The position numbers and the translations under genes are program-made. This document shows positions 9,822-17,601 of a stretch of 64,000 bases of DNA, piece after piece (position 1 is the stretch's first letter; the number at the start of each line of letters is the position of its first letter). Location of the stretch: the NCBI RefSeq assembly GCF_008698145.1, contig NZ_RZNZ01000001.1:248001-312000 (forward strand), in the 5' to 3' direction. Source of the DNA: Bifidobacterium vespertilionis. GTDB taxonomy: Bacteria > Actinomycetota > Actinomycetes > Actinomycetales > Bifidobacteriaceae. The notes below the pieces were generated by a model. That model was not told the origin of the DNA. It saw only the letters and a list, made by a program, of their open reading frames with translations, and did no database searches.

Positions 9822-9851
9822 AGTATGCAGCCTATCTAGATAGGATGTCAA
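9822..9851 (-). promoter_or_regulatory. padR promoter with embedded palindromic operator
   Basis: On the minus strand: TTGACA (9846-9851), an 18-bp spacer, CATACT (9822-9827), then 7 nt to the ATG at 9814. The spacer holds the perfect 14-bp palindrome CCTATCTAGATAGG (9831-9844). Repressor bound there would block RNA polymerase. Confidence 0.75.
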
Positions 9852-9960
9852 GTCCTTTTTGTGCTGCGGATACCGACTTGAAATCAAAGTTGAACTTATA
9901 AACAAACCAGGTAATCGACAGAAAATTGAACTGTTGTAGGTAAACGTTGGTATTTCAACC

Positions 9961-9993
9961 AAAAACAAAGGTCGGGGGATCATTCCCCCGACC
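9961..9993 (-). terminator. Terminator of the HTH-aminotransferase gene
   Basis: GGTCGGGGG pairs perfectly with CCCCCGACC across a 6-nt loop. In the minus direction it is followed by TTTGTTTTT. Confidence 0.85.
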
Positions 9994-10026
9994 CGGCATT
10001 TCAGGAATTCGTCTGCGCCACCCGGC

Positions 10027-11625
10027 TCACTGCTGGTAGTAGCTCAGGAAGTCGGTAAGCTTGGCGGTGGCGTCCTTGAGGACCTCGATGCGCGGCAGGT
10101 AGACGATGCGGAAGTGGTCCGGATGCTGCCAATTGAACCCGCCGCCGCGCGTGATAAGGATGCGCTCGTCGTGCAGCAGGTCCAGCGCGAACTGCTCGTC
10201 GTCCTTGATGTTGAACTTCTTGACGTCCAGCTTCGGGAAGATGTAGAACGCCGCCTTGGGCTTGACGGCCGTGACGCCGGGGATCGCGTTCAGCACGTTG
10301 TAGATGTACTCGCGCTGCTCGTAGATGCGGCCGCCGGGCACGATGTAATCGTTGACCGACTGGTGCCCGCCGAGCGCGGTCTGCACGATCGACTGCGCGG
10401 GCACGTTCGAGCAGATGCGCATGTTGGTGAGCATGTTGATGCCCTCGATGTAGTCCTTGGCGATGTTCTTGTTGCCGCTCAGGACCATCCAGCCCACGCG
10501 GTAGCCGGCGATCATGTGCGACTTGGACAGGCCGGAGAACGTGACGCAGAACAGGTCCGGGGCGAGGGATGCGATCGAGAAGTGCTTGAGGCCGTCCATG
10601 ACCAGGCGGTCGTAGATCTCGTCGGAGAAGATCATGAGCTGGTGTTCGCGCGCCAGATCCACGATCTGCTGCAGCACCTCCTTGGGGTACAGGGCGCCGG
10701 TGGGGTTGTTCGGGTTGATGACCACGATCGCCTTGGTCCTGTCCGTGATCTTGGCGCGCATGTCGTCGATGTCCGGATACCACTCGGACTGCTCGTCGCA
10801 CAGGTAGTGCACGGCCGTGCCGCCGGCCAGATTCACGCAGGCGGTCCACAGCGGGTAGTCGGGGCTCGGGATCAGCACCTCGTCGCCGTTATCCAGCAGG
10901 GCGGACATGGACAGGTTGATGAGCTCGCTCACGCCGTTGCCGGTGTAGATGTCCTCGATGCCCACATTCGGCAGGTTCTTGAGCTGCGCGTACTGCATGA
11001 TGGCCTTGCGCGCGGAGAACAGGCCCTTGGACGCCGAATAGCCCTCGCACTCGGTGAGCTGCTGGGCCATGTCGTAGATGACCTCGTCCGGGGTGCGGAA
11101 ACCGAAGGGCGCCGGATTGCCGATGTTCAATTTGAGGATGTGCATGCCGGACTGCTCCATGCGCGTAGCCTCGTCGACCACCGGGCCGCGCACGTCGTAC
11201 AGGACGTCATCGAGTTTGTGGGATTTTCCGAAACGACGCATGGGGGTTCCTTTCGACGGGGCGGGATCGGGGTTGACGGGGGATGAAACACGTGGCGAAA
11301 CGGACGGGGAAGATGTGGGAGCGGGTTCGGCTGCCGGCTCGGGAGCCGATTCGGAAGGTGCGGAGGAGCCGGAGGGCACAGGGGAACCGGAGGGAGCCGC
11401 GTTGGCCTCCTCGCCGGCGAGCCACTGCTCATCGACCTGCAGCTCCTGCGCGAGGAAGCCCATGATGTCCGGCCGGGGCGTGGTCTTGCCGCTCACATAC
11501 TGGCTGATATGGCTTTTGCCCAGATGCACGCCGCGGGTTGCGGCCGCGTTGACGATGTCCACCTGCTTGAGCCCCTTGCGGCCCATCGCATCCCGCAGCC
11601 GCTGCGCGAACAACTCGTTGGCCAT
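10027..11625 (-). CDS. XRE-type HTH fused to an AlaA-like PLP aminotransferase
   Basis: 532 residues in three parts. Residues 1-75 form a Cro/C1-type HTH (LKQVDIVNAAATRG, GKSHISQYVSGKTTPRPDIMGFLAQELQ). Residues about 75-128 are a Pro/Ser/Ala-rich linker. From MRRFGKSHKLDDVLYDVRGP onward comes a fold-type I aminotransferase of the AlaA/YfbQ kind (glutamate-pyruvate), with NPNNPTGALYP, FSDEIYDRL and the PLP-lysine segment FSGLSKSHM. GAGG lies 6 nt before the ATG. Inside the gene AAAGGA stands 8 nt before an in-frame ATG at 11241, which would yield a 404-residue free-standing enzyme, the length of AlaA. The enzyme call is firm; the exact amino acid specificity is not. Confidence 0.88.
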   Translation of the reverse strand: MANELFAQRLRDAMGRKGLKQVDIVNAAATRGVHLGKSHISQYVSGKTTPRPDIMGFLAQELQVDEQWLAGEEANAAPSGSPVPSGSSAPSESAPEPAAEPAPTSSPSVSPRVSSPVNPDPAPSKGTPMRRFGKSHKLDDVLYDVRGPVVDEATRMEQSGMHILKLNIGNPAPFGFRTPDEVIYDMAQQLTECEGYSASKGLFSARKAIMQYAQLKNLPNVGIEDIYTGNGVSELINLSMSALLDNGDEVLIPSPDYPLWTACVNLAGGTAVHYLCDEQSEWYPDIDDMRAKITDRTKAIVVINPNNPTGALYPKEVLQQIVDLAREHQLMIFSDEIYDRLVMDGLKHFSIASLAPDLFCVTFSGLSKSHMIAGYRVGWMVLSGNKNIAKDYIEGINMLTNMRICSNVPAQSIVQTALGGHQSVNDYIVPGGRIYEQREYIYNVLNAIPGVTAVKPKAAFYIFPKLDVKKFNIKDDEQFALDLLHDERILITRGGGFNWQHPDHFRIVYLPRIEVLKDATAKLTDFLSYYQQ

Positions 11626-11657
11626 GTACGCCTCGCAATCCTGAAGATCTTCCCGAA

Positions 11658-11739
11658 GTTCAATTTCTGGTCCAGAGCATACACCTCATTGAACTCATGG
11701 GGAATTCAGGAATTGAACCCGCGCGTGTCGCAGTTCAAT
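11658..11739 (-). promoter_or_regulatory. Four GTTCAAT/ATTGAAC sites upstream of the HTH-aminotransferase
   Basis: GTTCAAT occurs at 11658-11664 and 11733-11739, and its complement ATTGAAC at 11688-11694 and 11712-11718, as two inverted pairs. A -10-like TATGCT (minus strand, 11676-11681) lies between the first two. The last site overlaps the 3' end of the upstream acetyltransferase gene. They may be operators for the encoded HTH domain. Another ATTGAAC lies past the gene's 3' end (9925-9931). Confidence 0.5.
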
Positions 11740-12562
11740 TTCGTTTGGCATCCTTATCTCTCCAATAGACGCGGGCCGCATCCACGAGCGTGCGCATCGG
11801 GAACGCGCGGATCACTCCCCCGTTGAGTTCAACGGACCGCACCGCATTGGCATGCTCCTCCAGAAACCGCGCACCAAACGTCTCGAAATCATCATACGGT
11901 TCAAGTTCAATATCGTCGAAATCCACCCATTCGACTCCGCTCCCATCCGCCCGCCGCACCGGCGCGGTCTCGCGGATATGCGACCGCCCGATCGTCGATT
12001 CGGCATAGTGCAGGGCCGTGCAGGTGCCGAACCCGGTGCCGAGAAACACCACCGTGCCGTCCAGATCGTACAGTCTGGCCAACGGGCTGCCCTCGCCGAA
12101 CGGCATGTCGTAATCGCCATTGCGATGGCAGTCGGTGAGCTGGCTGGCATGTTTGCCCCACGCACTCATGGAGCACACGGGATGACCGCTGCGTAGGGTA
12201 CCGGGCAGCGTGCGGAAGTATTCCGGTGTCAGCCCGATGCCGGTGACCGGCGTGGTTTCGGGATCGTACGCCGGCAGCGCATCATGCACCAGAGACACGA
12301 GCGACGGCTCCACCGGGGGCGCGCACCAATACGCGGGGTCGGTGATGTCGGCGGTCTGGGCGGGCATCATGATGTCGCCGTCGCGCAGCACGTCCTTCAA
12401 CGCGCCGACCACGGTCTGCGTGCCGCCCGGGATGAAGCCGAACGCGCTGAGACTCACATGGACCAGGCATGAGTCCGTGGCTTTCAATCCCACGTCCACC
12501 AACGCCCCGCGCAATTGGCTCCCGGTGGTGACCGTCGTGATGGTCCTGTCATGCCAGGTCAT
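11735..12562 (-). CDS. Aminoglycoside N3-acetyltransferase family protein
   Basis: 275 residues with the Antibiotic_NAT fold: LRGALVDVGLKATDSCLVHVSLSAFGFIPGG near the N terminus, TPVTGIGLTPEYFRTLPGTLRSGHPVCSMSAWG in the middle, and the catalytic-region motif VVFLGTGFGTCTALHYAE. Members acetylate the 3-amino group of 2-deoxystreptamine aminoglycosides or other amines with acetyl-CoA. Chromosomal homologues such as YokD are often not resistance determinants, so resistance is not claimed. AAAGGAAG precedes the ATG. It is last in the minus-strand run PH-GNAT-kinase-AAC. Confidence 0.85.
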   Translation of the reverse strand: MTWHDRTITTVTTGSQLRGALVDVGLKATDSCLVHVSLSAFGFIPGGTQTVVGALKDVLRDGDIMMPAQTADITDPAYWCAPPVEPSLVSLVHDALPAYDPETTPVTGIGLTPEYFRTLPGTLRSGHPVCSMSAWGKHASQLTDCHRNGDYDMPFGEGSPLARLYDLDGTVVFLGTGFGTCTALHYAESTIGRSHIRETAPVRRADGSGVEWVDFDDIELEPYDDFETFGARFLEEHANAVRSVELNGGVIRAFPMRTLVDAARVYWRDKDAKRN

Positions 12563-12623
12563 TCGCAGACTTCCTTTCGGTGTTCGGCGCCCGTCTCACA
12601 AGGCGCCCCGTCTCGTTGCCCGC

Positions 12624-14144
12624 CTATCCGATCGCGTTCAGCGCCGGGTACAGGGTCAGGAACCGATCGTACAGCCCGTCGTAGATGCGGGCGGCTGCGG
12701 GATCCGGACGGTATGTCCGACCGGTGGCGGCGGATTCGACCAGTGCGGGATCGGCGTACACCAGCGAAGCCAACGCCACGGCGGGCAGAATGTCGGCATG
12801 ATCGAACACCCGCATCGGATGGTTCAACGCATCGGCGAGGATCTGGCACCATACGGCTTCGCGCGCCCCGCCGCCGATCAGCGAAATGGATTCGGGGGCC
12901 GTTGTGAAGCTTGCCATGCCTTGGCGGATGGACAGCGCAACGCCCTCCAAAGCCGCGCGCACCAGATCGGCGGGCGTGGTGTCCGGAGACAGGCCCGCGT
13001 AGGCGCCGCGGATGGCGGGGTTCATGACCGGGAACCGCTCCCCCACCAGATATGGCAGGCAGAGCACGCCATGCGCGCCGGGAGCGGACCGCTCGAGCAT
13101 GCCATGTGCGACCGCGTAATCGCCGCCGGCGAAGGTGCTGACGGCCCACCGGTGAACGTCGCCGGCATTGAGGAACGGTACGGCGTTCACGAATCCGTCC
13201 GCCACGCCGAAGCGCAGGTTCGCGGCGCCGGGACCGCTGGTGAATGGCTCCGGCGAGACGGTGGCGATCCATCCGGACGTGCCGAGATTGATGTTGTACT
13301 GTCCGGGCCGCGTCACGCCGCTGGCGAATGTGGTCGCGCCCGCGTCGCCGATGCCCGCGAACACCGGGGTGCCTGCGGGCAGTCCGGTGAGCCCGGCGGC
13401 CTCCGGCGTGACCGTGCCGATGCGGTCCTGCGGATTGCGCAGAACCGGCAGCAGTCCGTTTCCGCCATCGTCGCATCCGGCATCGCATCCGGCCTCGAAT
13501 CCGGCGGCCCGGATCAGTTCCGCGTCCCATCGCCCGGTGCGGATGTCCATCGCGCCAGCCGTGGAGCAGGCGGCCACATCGCCCGCGCACACGCCGGTGA
13601 GCCGCGCGTTGAGATAGTCCTTCGAGCTGATGAGTACATGACGCGTGCGATTGAACGCATCCGGCTCATGATCGCGCATCCACATGAGCTTGGGCAGCGG
13701 CAGGCATCCCTCGAGCCGGTTGCCCACGGTGCTGAGGAACTGCTGGGGACCGCCGTAGGATCGCGCGAGTTCATCGGCTTCCGCGTCCGCCCGGCCATCG
13801 GAGTACAGGATCGCGTTGCGCACGGGATGACAATTGCCGTCCAGCGTGATCAGATCCTGCATCTGGCCGCTCATGATGACGCCTCGGATACGCCCGGCAA
13901 CGGACGCTTCCGATGACTCGGCCAAGCCGACCAGCTCGCGGGACACGCTGCGGAACACCCGCCACCACTGCCCCGGATCCTGTTCGCGCCTGTCGCCGTC
14001 GATGATAAGGTCGAGCTCGCCGCTCGCGCTGGCTATCACACGGCCGTTGCGATCCACCATCGCGCCCTTGATCGCCGTGGTGCCCGCGTCGAATGTGGCG
14101 ACAAGATCGGGAACGTCAGGCGTTGCCCGCATCGTATCGATCAT
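12624..14144 (-). CDS. FGGY-family carbohydrate kinase, xylulokinase-like
   Basis: 506 residues, the usual FGGY size. N-terminal ATP-binding loop is FDAGTTAIKGAMVD, then EQDPGQWW, GVIMSGQMQDLITLD, RNAILYSDGRAD and ISSKDYLNARLTG. In the C-terminal half are FAGIGDAGATTFASG, INLGTSGWIATV, YLVGERFPVMNP and IGGGAREAVWCQILADAL. These are nearest to xylulokinases, but the pentulose or other sugar substrate cannot be fixed here. The ATG (14144) overlaps the stop of the GNAT gene as TGATG, with GGAGG upstream, so translation is coupled. An in-frame upstream extension inside the GNAT gene is not coding. Confidence 0.85.
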   Translation of the reverse strand: MIDTMRATPDVPDLVATFDAGTTAIKGAMVDRNGRVIASASGELDLIIDGDRREQDPGQWWRVFRSVSRELVGLAESSEASVAGRIRGVIMSGQMQDLITLDGNCHPVRNAILYSDGRADAEADELARSYGGPQQFLSTVGNRLEGCLPLPKLMWMRDHEPDAFNRTRHVLISSKDYLNARLTGVCAGDVAACSTAGAMDIRTGRWDAELIRAAGFEAGCDAGCDDGGNGLLPVLRNPQDRIGTVTPEAAGLTGLPAGTPVFAGIGDAGATTFASGVTRPGQYNINLGTSGWIATVSPEPFTSGPGAANLRFGVADGFVNAVPFLNAGDVHRWAVSTFAGGDYAVAHGMLERSAPGAHGVLCLPYLVGERFPVMNPAIRGAYAGLSPDTTPADLVRAALEGVALSIRQGMASFTTAPESISLIGGGAREAVWCQILADALNHPMRVFDHADILPAVALASLVYADPALVESAATGRTYRPDPAAARIYDGLYDRFLTLYPALNAIG

Positions 14145-14686
14145 CACGCCTCCTCCCGATGCGTGCTCGGGAACGTGAGCCGCATCTGATGCCAGACCAC
14201 ATCGCCGTGTGTGGATGCGGACACGCCCTCGTCCGCATAGCCGAACCGTTCGTAGAATCCCACAAGCCGATCCTTGCAGGTGAGCACCAGACCACGCCGC
14301 CCGGCCATGCGCGTGTCGTCGATCATCCTGCGCATGAGCAGGCTCGCGTAGCCATGGTGCCGGAACTCCGGGGCTGTGGTCACTCCGAAGATCATCTGCC
14401 ACGCGCCATATGGGTCATGCATCGAGGCGTCCTCGTACATGTTGTCGGTCAGATCAGGCCGGTCGGTGGCCATGCCGTTGATGAACGCGAGGATCCGTCC
14501 GGAGGCATCGGTCAGCAACCAGAAATGGCTGCCGTACACCGCAACCCGTTCGCGGATCCGATCGGCCGAGGCAGCCTCCGCGGGTGGAAATCCGGCGGAT
14601 TCGATCGCCGACAGCATGTCGACGTCCGCAGCGACGGCATGCCGGATGGACAGCGGGTTCATGGGGCCATTCATGGGATTATTCAT
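14144..14686 (-). CDS. GNAT-family N-acetyltransferase
   Basis: About 180 residues. The acetyl-CoA loop is visible as FGVTTAPEFRHHGYASLLMRRM, and the C-terminal part as LTCKDRLVGFYERFGYADEG. A short segment FPPAEAASADRIRERV resembles the arylalkylamine acetyltransferase subgroup, so an amine substrate is possible. The N terminus is a small ATG-rich repeat (MNNP, MNGP, MNPL), which leaves the start uncertain. I take the first of these ATGs, 4 nt after the stop of the PH-domain gene. It is coupled to the kinase through TGATG. Confidence 0.78.
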   Translation of the reverse strand: MNNPMNGPMNPLSIRHAVAADVDMLSAIESAGFPPAEAASADRIRERVAVYGSHFWLLTDASGRILAFINGMATDRPDLTDNMYEDASMHDPYGAWQMIFGVTTAPEFRHHGYASLLMRRMIDDTRMAGRRGLVLTCKDRLVGFYERFGYADEGVSASTHGDVVWHQMRLTFPSTHREEA

Positions 14687-14690
14687 GGGG

Positions 14691-15122
14691 CTAATGCTCG
14701 ATGTAGCCGTCCCCCGCATCATATCCGTCGTCGCTTGAGCCGTACCCCTCCCCGGAATCCATGAACTCGCGGGTGCTCACGCGGTTCACATTGCGCGCAT
14801 CGTCCACGGCGTACTGCAGCTGCTTGCGCACGTCGAAGCCATGGATGATGTTTTTGAGGATGATCCGCCCGCCACTGGACTGGTCCCGCGCGTCGATCAC
14901 GATGGTGCTCAGCCCGAAGAGGCGCTGCAGGAGCGTGCGTTCGATCGTGATGTCCACGATGCGGAACAGCTTGGTGCTGTCGAAGGTTTGGCGCAGCACG
15001 CCGGTTTTGATGTCGAGCTCGTCGGCCGTGAGCGTGTAGGTGGTGAAGGTGAACGGGGTGCGGCACCAGTTGCGCTTGCGCTGCGTCCAGATCACGTCGC
15101 CGTCAGCCATGTTCGATCCCAT
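14691..15122 (-). CDS. PH-domain (bPH2/DUF304-like) protein
   Basis: 143 residues. The core reads VIWTQRKRNWCRTPFTFTTYTLTADELDIKTG, then FRIVDITIERTLLQRLFGLSTIVIDARD and GRIILKNIIHGFDVRKQL: the bacterial PH-like fold of the YdbS/DUF304 group. There is no membrane segment; the tail is acidic (GYGSSDDGYDAGDGY). Function is unknown; related domains occur in membrane stress proteins. GAGGAGG precedes the ATG. It is first of the run PH-GNAT-kinase-AAC. Confidence 0.75.
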   Translation of the reverse strand: MGSNMADGDVIWTQRKRNWCRTPFTFTTYTLTADELDIKTGVLRQTFDSTKLFRIVDITIERTLLQRLFGLSTIVIDARDQSSGGRIILKNIIHGFDVRKQLQYAVDDARNVNRVSTREFMDSGEGYGSSDDGYDAGDGYIEH

Positions 15123-15198
15123 GGGTTCCTCCTCGATTCGGGCCGCGGGCCGTTCCCCGGCTCACAGCCCATTCTATCCGCGGCCCCGCATTGGTTTC

Positions 15199-15354
15199 CA
15201 GTTCACGTTTTTTGACGGTCTTGAAATCGTGAACTGCAGAATGTTCATATGGACATGGACATCCTTGGAATTCCGCCGATGTTCAACAAAGAGCATGTGC
15301 GGAATTGTGCGGTTCCGGTTCACGATTTGAAAGCGCCCGGAAATCGTGAACCAG
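15199..15354. repeat. Paired-hairpin intergenic element, copy B
   Basis: About 156 bp. Left hairpin CAGTTCACG (15199-15207) and CGTGAACTG (15228-15236); right hairpin GGTTCACGATTT (15317-15328) and AAATCGTGAACC (15341-15352). The core aligns to copy A at 6733-6889 with roughly 60% identity and only a 1-nt length difference. It lies between the 5' end of the PH-domain gene and the 3' end of the HAD gene. Confidence 0.8.
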
Positions 15355-15363
15355 GAAAAGCGT

Positions 15364-16224
15364 TCAGACGCCCAGAAGGGCATCAATCCATTGCGCCACG
15401 CCGTCCTCGTCATTGGACGGGCACACCTCATCGGCGATGCGCAGCACCTCGGGATTGGCGTTCGCCACGGCGACGCCCCTGCCGGCTTTCTGCATCATCG
15501 CGATGTCGATCAGATCGTCGCCGAACGCCGCCGCCCGCGCAACGGGAATGCCCAGCCGATCGCACACGAGCCCGAGCGAATGCGCTTTGTTGGCGAGCGG
15601 GTTCATGAGCATCCACATCACGCCCTCGGAGATGCTCACCGCGAAGTCGTCCGGGATCAGAGCGCCAAGCGCATCCCGCTGGTCGGGCTCGGGGAAGACG
15701 ATGAGCTTGTCCGCCACGCCGGCAGGCACTCCGGGGTCCGCGGACGCGAAGTCGGTGAGGCGCCAGGTCTGCGTCTTCCAGTAGACGCTGACGTCGAAGT
15801 TCGTGTAGCGCACGTCGTTCATGACGATGCCGCATTTGAGACCGGGAAGCCGATCGGTGAGCATGCGGCACACCTCGACCGCGCGAGCCGAATCGAATCC
15901 GATTTTGATCAGATTGCTGTCGCCGGACACGTCGTCACGGGTCAGCGATGCATAGGTGGAGGCCAGCGGGTCGAAGTCGATGAGCGCGCCGTTGAGATAC
16001 ACGCAGGCGTCCACGGCCAGTCGCTGCACGATCGCCAGCCCGGTGCTCACGGGACGCGCGGTGGAGACGGCGATTTTGATTCCTGCATCATGCGCGCGCT
16101 GGATGGCGTCCGCGGCCCGCTGGCTCAGATAGCGGCCCTCGAAGGTGTCCGCGCCATGCAGCAGCGTGCCGTCCAGATCCACGACGAGCAGCTGGATGCC
16201 GGCACTGTTGGCGTTATTGGTCAT
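15364..16224 (-). CDS. Cof-type HAD-superfamily phosphatase
   Basis: 286 residues. HAD motif I is VVDLDGTLLHG, motif II is in IAVSTARPVS, motif III includes KLIVFPE, and motif IV is AAFGDDLIDIAMMQKAGRGVAVANA. A type IIB cap lies between motifs II and III. Cof-like enzymes dephosphorylate sugar phosphates or similar small metabolites; the substrate here is unknown. The ATG is preceded by GGAAAGGGGG. The repeat element B starts 9 bp after its stop. Confidence 0.88.
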   Translation of the reverse strand: MTNNANSAGIQLLVVDLDGTLLHGADTFEGRYLSQRAADAIQRAHDAGIKIAVSTARPVSTGLAIVQRLAVDACVYLNGALIDFDPLASTYASLTRDDVSGDSNLIKIGFDSARAVEVCRMLTDRLPGLKCGIVMNDVRYTNFDVSVYWKTQTWRLTDFASADPGVPAGVADKLIVFPEPDQRDALGALIPDDFAVSISEGVMWMLMNPLANKAHSLGLVCDRLGIPVARAAAFGDDLIDIAMMQKAGRGVAVANANPEVLRIADEVCPSNDEDGVAQWIDALLGV

Positions 16225-16295
16225 AACCGGTTCCCCCTTTCCATGGGATCGTCTGTCCTTGGGGCGCTCATTCCACGACAGATGCGATGCGCATA

Positions 16296-16327
16296 CAAAA
16301 AGGGCCCATGACCGTGGCCATGAGCCC
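16296..16327 (-). terminator. Terminator of the tpiA-secG transcript
   Basis: In the minus direction GGGCTCATG pairs with CATGGGCCC (one G-U) across an 8-nt loop and is followed by TTTTT. Confidence 0.8.
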
Positions 16328-16361
16328 GAAGCTTAACTGCCGCCCGTGCGGCTTCACCGGA

Positions 16362-16610
16362 TCAGATCAGGCTGAACTTGGTGAGCAGGCCGAGCGTGAT
16401 GATGACCGCAACCCAGATGAGGGCCACGATGACGGTGAGGCGGTTCAGGTTCTTCTCGGCCACGCCGGAGGAACCCGCGTTCTGGGTCAGGCCGCCGCCG
16501 AACATATCCGACAGACCGCCGCCCTTGCCCTTGTGCATGAGGATGAGCAGGGTGAGCAGCAGGGATGCGATGACGACGATGATCTCGAGCGCAATCTTGA
16601 GAGCGACCAA
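16362..16610 (-). CDS. secG: Preprotein translocase subunit SecG
   Basis: Small SecYEG component that aids SecA-driven export. 82 residues with two membrane helices (KIALEIIVVIASLLLTLLI and LTVIVALIWVAVIITLGLL) around the conserved loop HKGKGGGLSDMFGG. I choose the TTG at 16610 as start because GGAGG stands 6 nt before it; a GTG four codons upstream would place that GGAGG inside the gene. It follows tpiA on the same strand. Confidence 0.92.
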   Translation of the reverse strand: MVALKIALEIIVVIASLLLTLLILMHKGKGGGLSDMFGGGLTQNAGSSGVAEKNLNRLTVIVALIWVAVIITLGLLTKFSLI

Positions 16611-16666
16611 TTTGACCTCCACGGTTTCTTAAACTCCAGCACATATTACCCCATAGTGGGGAAAAA

Positions 16667-17464
16667 TCAGAACGCGCGGACGGATTTTTCCGCAAGGCGG
16701 CAGATTTTCGCGTACTCGTCCACCTTGAGCGAGGCGCCTCCGACCAGGAATCCATCCACATCAGCCCCCTCGATGAGCTGTGAGGCGTTGCGCGAGGTGA
16801 CCGATCCGCCGTACAGGATGCGCATGGTGCGGGCGACCGACGAACCGAACTGCTCGCGGATGCTGCTGCGAATGGCATGGGCCGCCTCCTGCGCCGAATC
16901 GGGCGTGGCGACCATACCGGTGCCGATGGCCCACACGGGCTCGTAGGCGACGATGAGCTTGGCGGTGTCCTCATCGGACAGATCGCGCGTCACATCGCGG
17001 ACCTGCCCCACGGCGAATTCGAGTTCGATGCCCTGGCGCCGCTCCTCGAAGCTCTCCCCCACGCACAGGATCGGCTGCATGCCGGCGGCGAGGACCGCGC
17101 GCACCTGATCGACGATGTTCGCGTCGTCCTCGGGATGGTATTTGCGCCGCTCCGAGTGCCCCACGATCACGTAGGAGCAACCGAGACGGCTGATCATGTC
17201 CGCGGACACATCGCCGGTGAACGCGCCCTGCGAGGTGACGGATACGGATTGGGCGCCATAGCGGATCTTGAGATTGTCCGCCTCCACCAGCACCTGCACG
17301 CTGCGCAGGGCGGTGAACGCGGGCATGAGCGCGACCTCGCAGCGCGAGAAGTCGAAGTGCGCGTCGCGCAGCAGCCATGCGAGCTTCTGCACGAAATAGG
17401 TAGCCTCAAGATGGTCGAAATTCATCTTCCAATTGCCCGCCACCAGCGGGATGCGCGACGACAT
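16667..17464 (-). CDS. tpiA: Triosephosphate isomerase
   Basis: Interconverts dihydroxyacetone phosphate and glyceraldehyde-3-phosphate. 265 residues. The catalytic set is complete: GNWKMN (Lys), VIVGHSERR (His), VAYEPVWAIGTG (Glu), and the phosphate loops ILYGGSVTSRN and FLVGGASL. The ATG at 17464 follows GAAAGGGG; upstream in-frame codons have no similarity. Order pgk-tpiA-secG on one strand; a hairpin separates it from pgk. Confidence 0.97.
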   Translation of the reverse strand: MSSRIPLVAGNWKMNFDHLEATYFVQKLAWLLRDAHFDFSRCEVALMPAFTALRSVQVLVEADNLKIRYGAQSVSVTSQGAFTGDVSADMISRLGCSYVIVGHSERRKYHPEDDANIVDQVRAVLAAGMQPILCVGESFEERRQGIELEFAVGQVRDVTRDLSDEDTAKLIVAYEPVWAIGTGMVATPDSAQEAAHAIRSSIREQFGSSVARTMRILYGGSVTSRNASQLIEGADVDGFLVGGASLKVDEYAKICRLAEKSVRAF

Positions 17465-17522
17465 GATGCCCCTTTCCGTGAATGCGTCCGGATAATTTCC
17501 GCGAACGCATCCGAACAAGCCC

Positions 17523-17577
17523 AAAAACACGTCGTCCTGAGCGAAACGGGGAACAATGCGATTCTGCTCAGGACGAC
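17523..17577 (-). terminator. Hairpin terminator after pgk
   Basis: GTCGTCCTGAGC (17531-17542) pairs perfectly with GCTCAGGACGAC (17566-17577), and in the minus direction is followed by GTGTTTTTGG. The arm resembles the ends of the repeat at 60569-60749 (GTCATCCTGAGC). Confidence 0.65.
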
Positions 17578-17601
17578 AGTGAAGGAAACCCTCTTATGGG
17601 A

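Noticed and set aside
11735-12562. Clinical aminoglycoside resistance gene
   Set aside because: The family is clear but chromosomal homologues often lack resistance activity; only the family is claimed.
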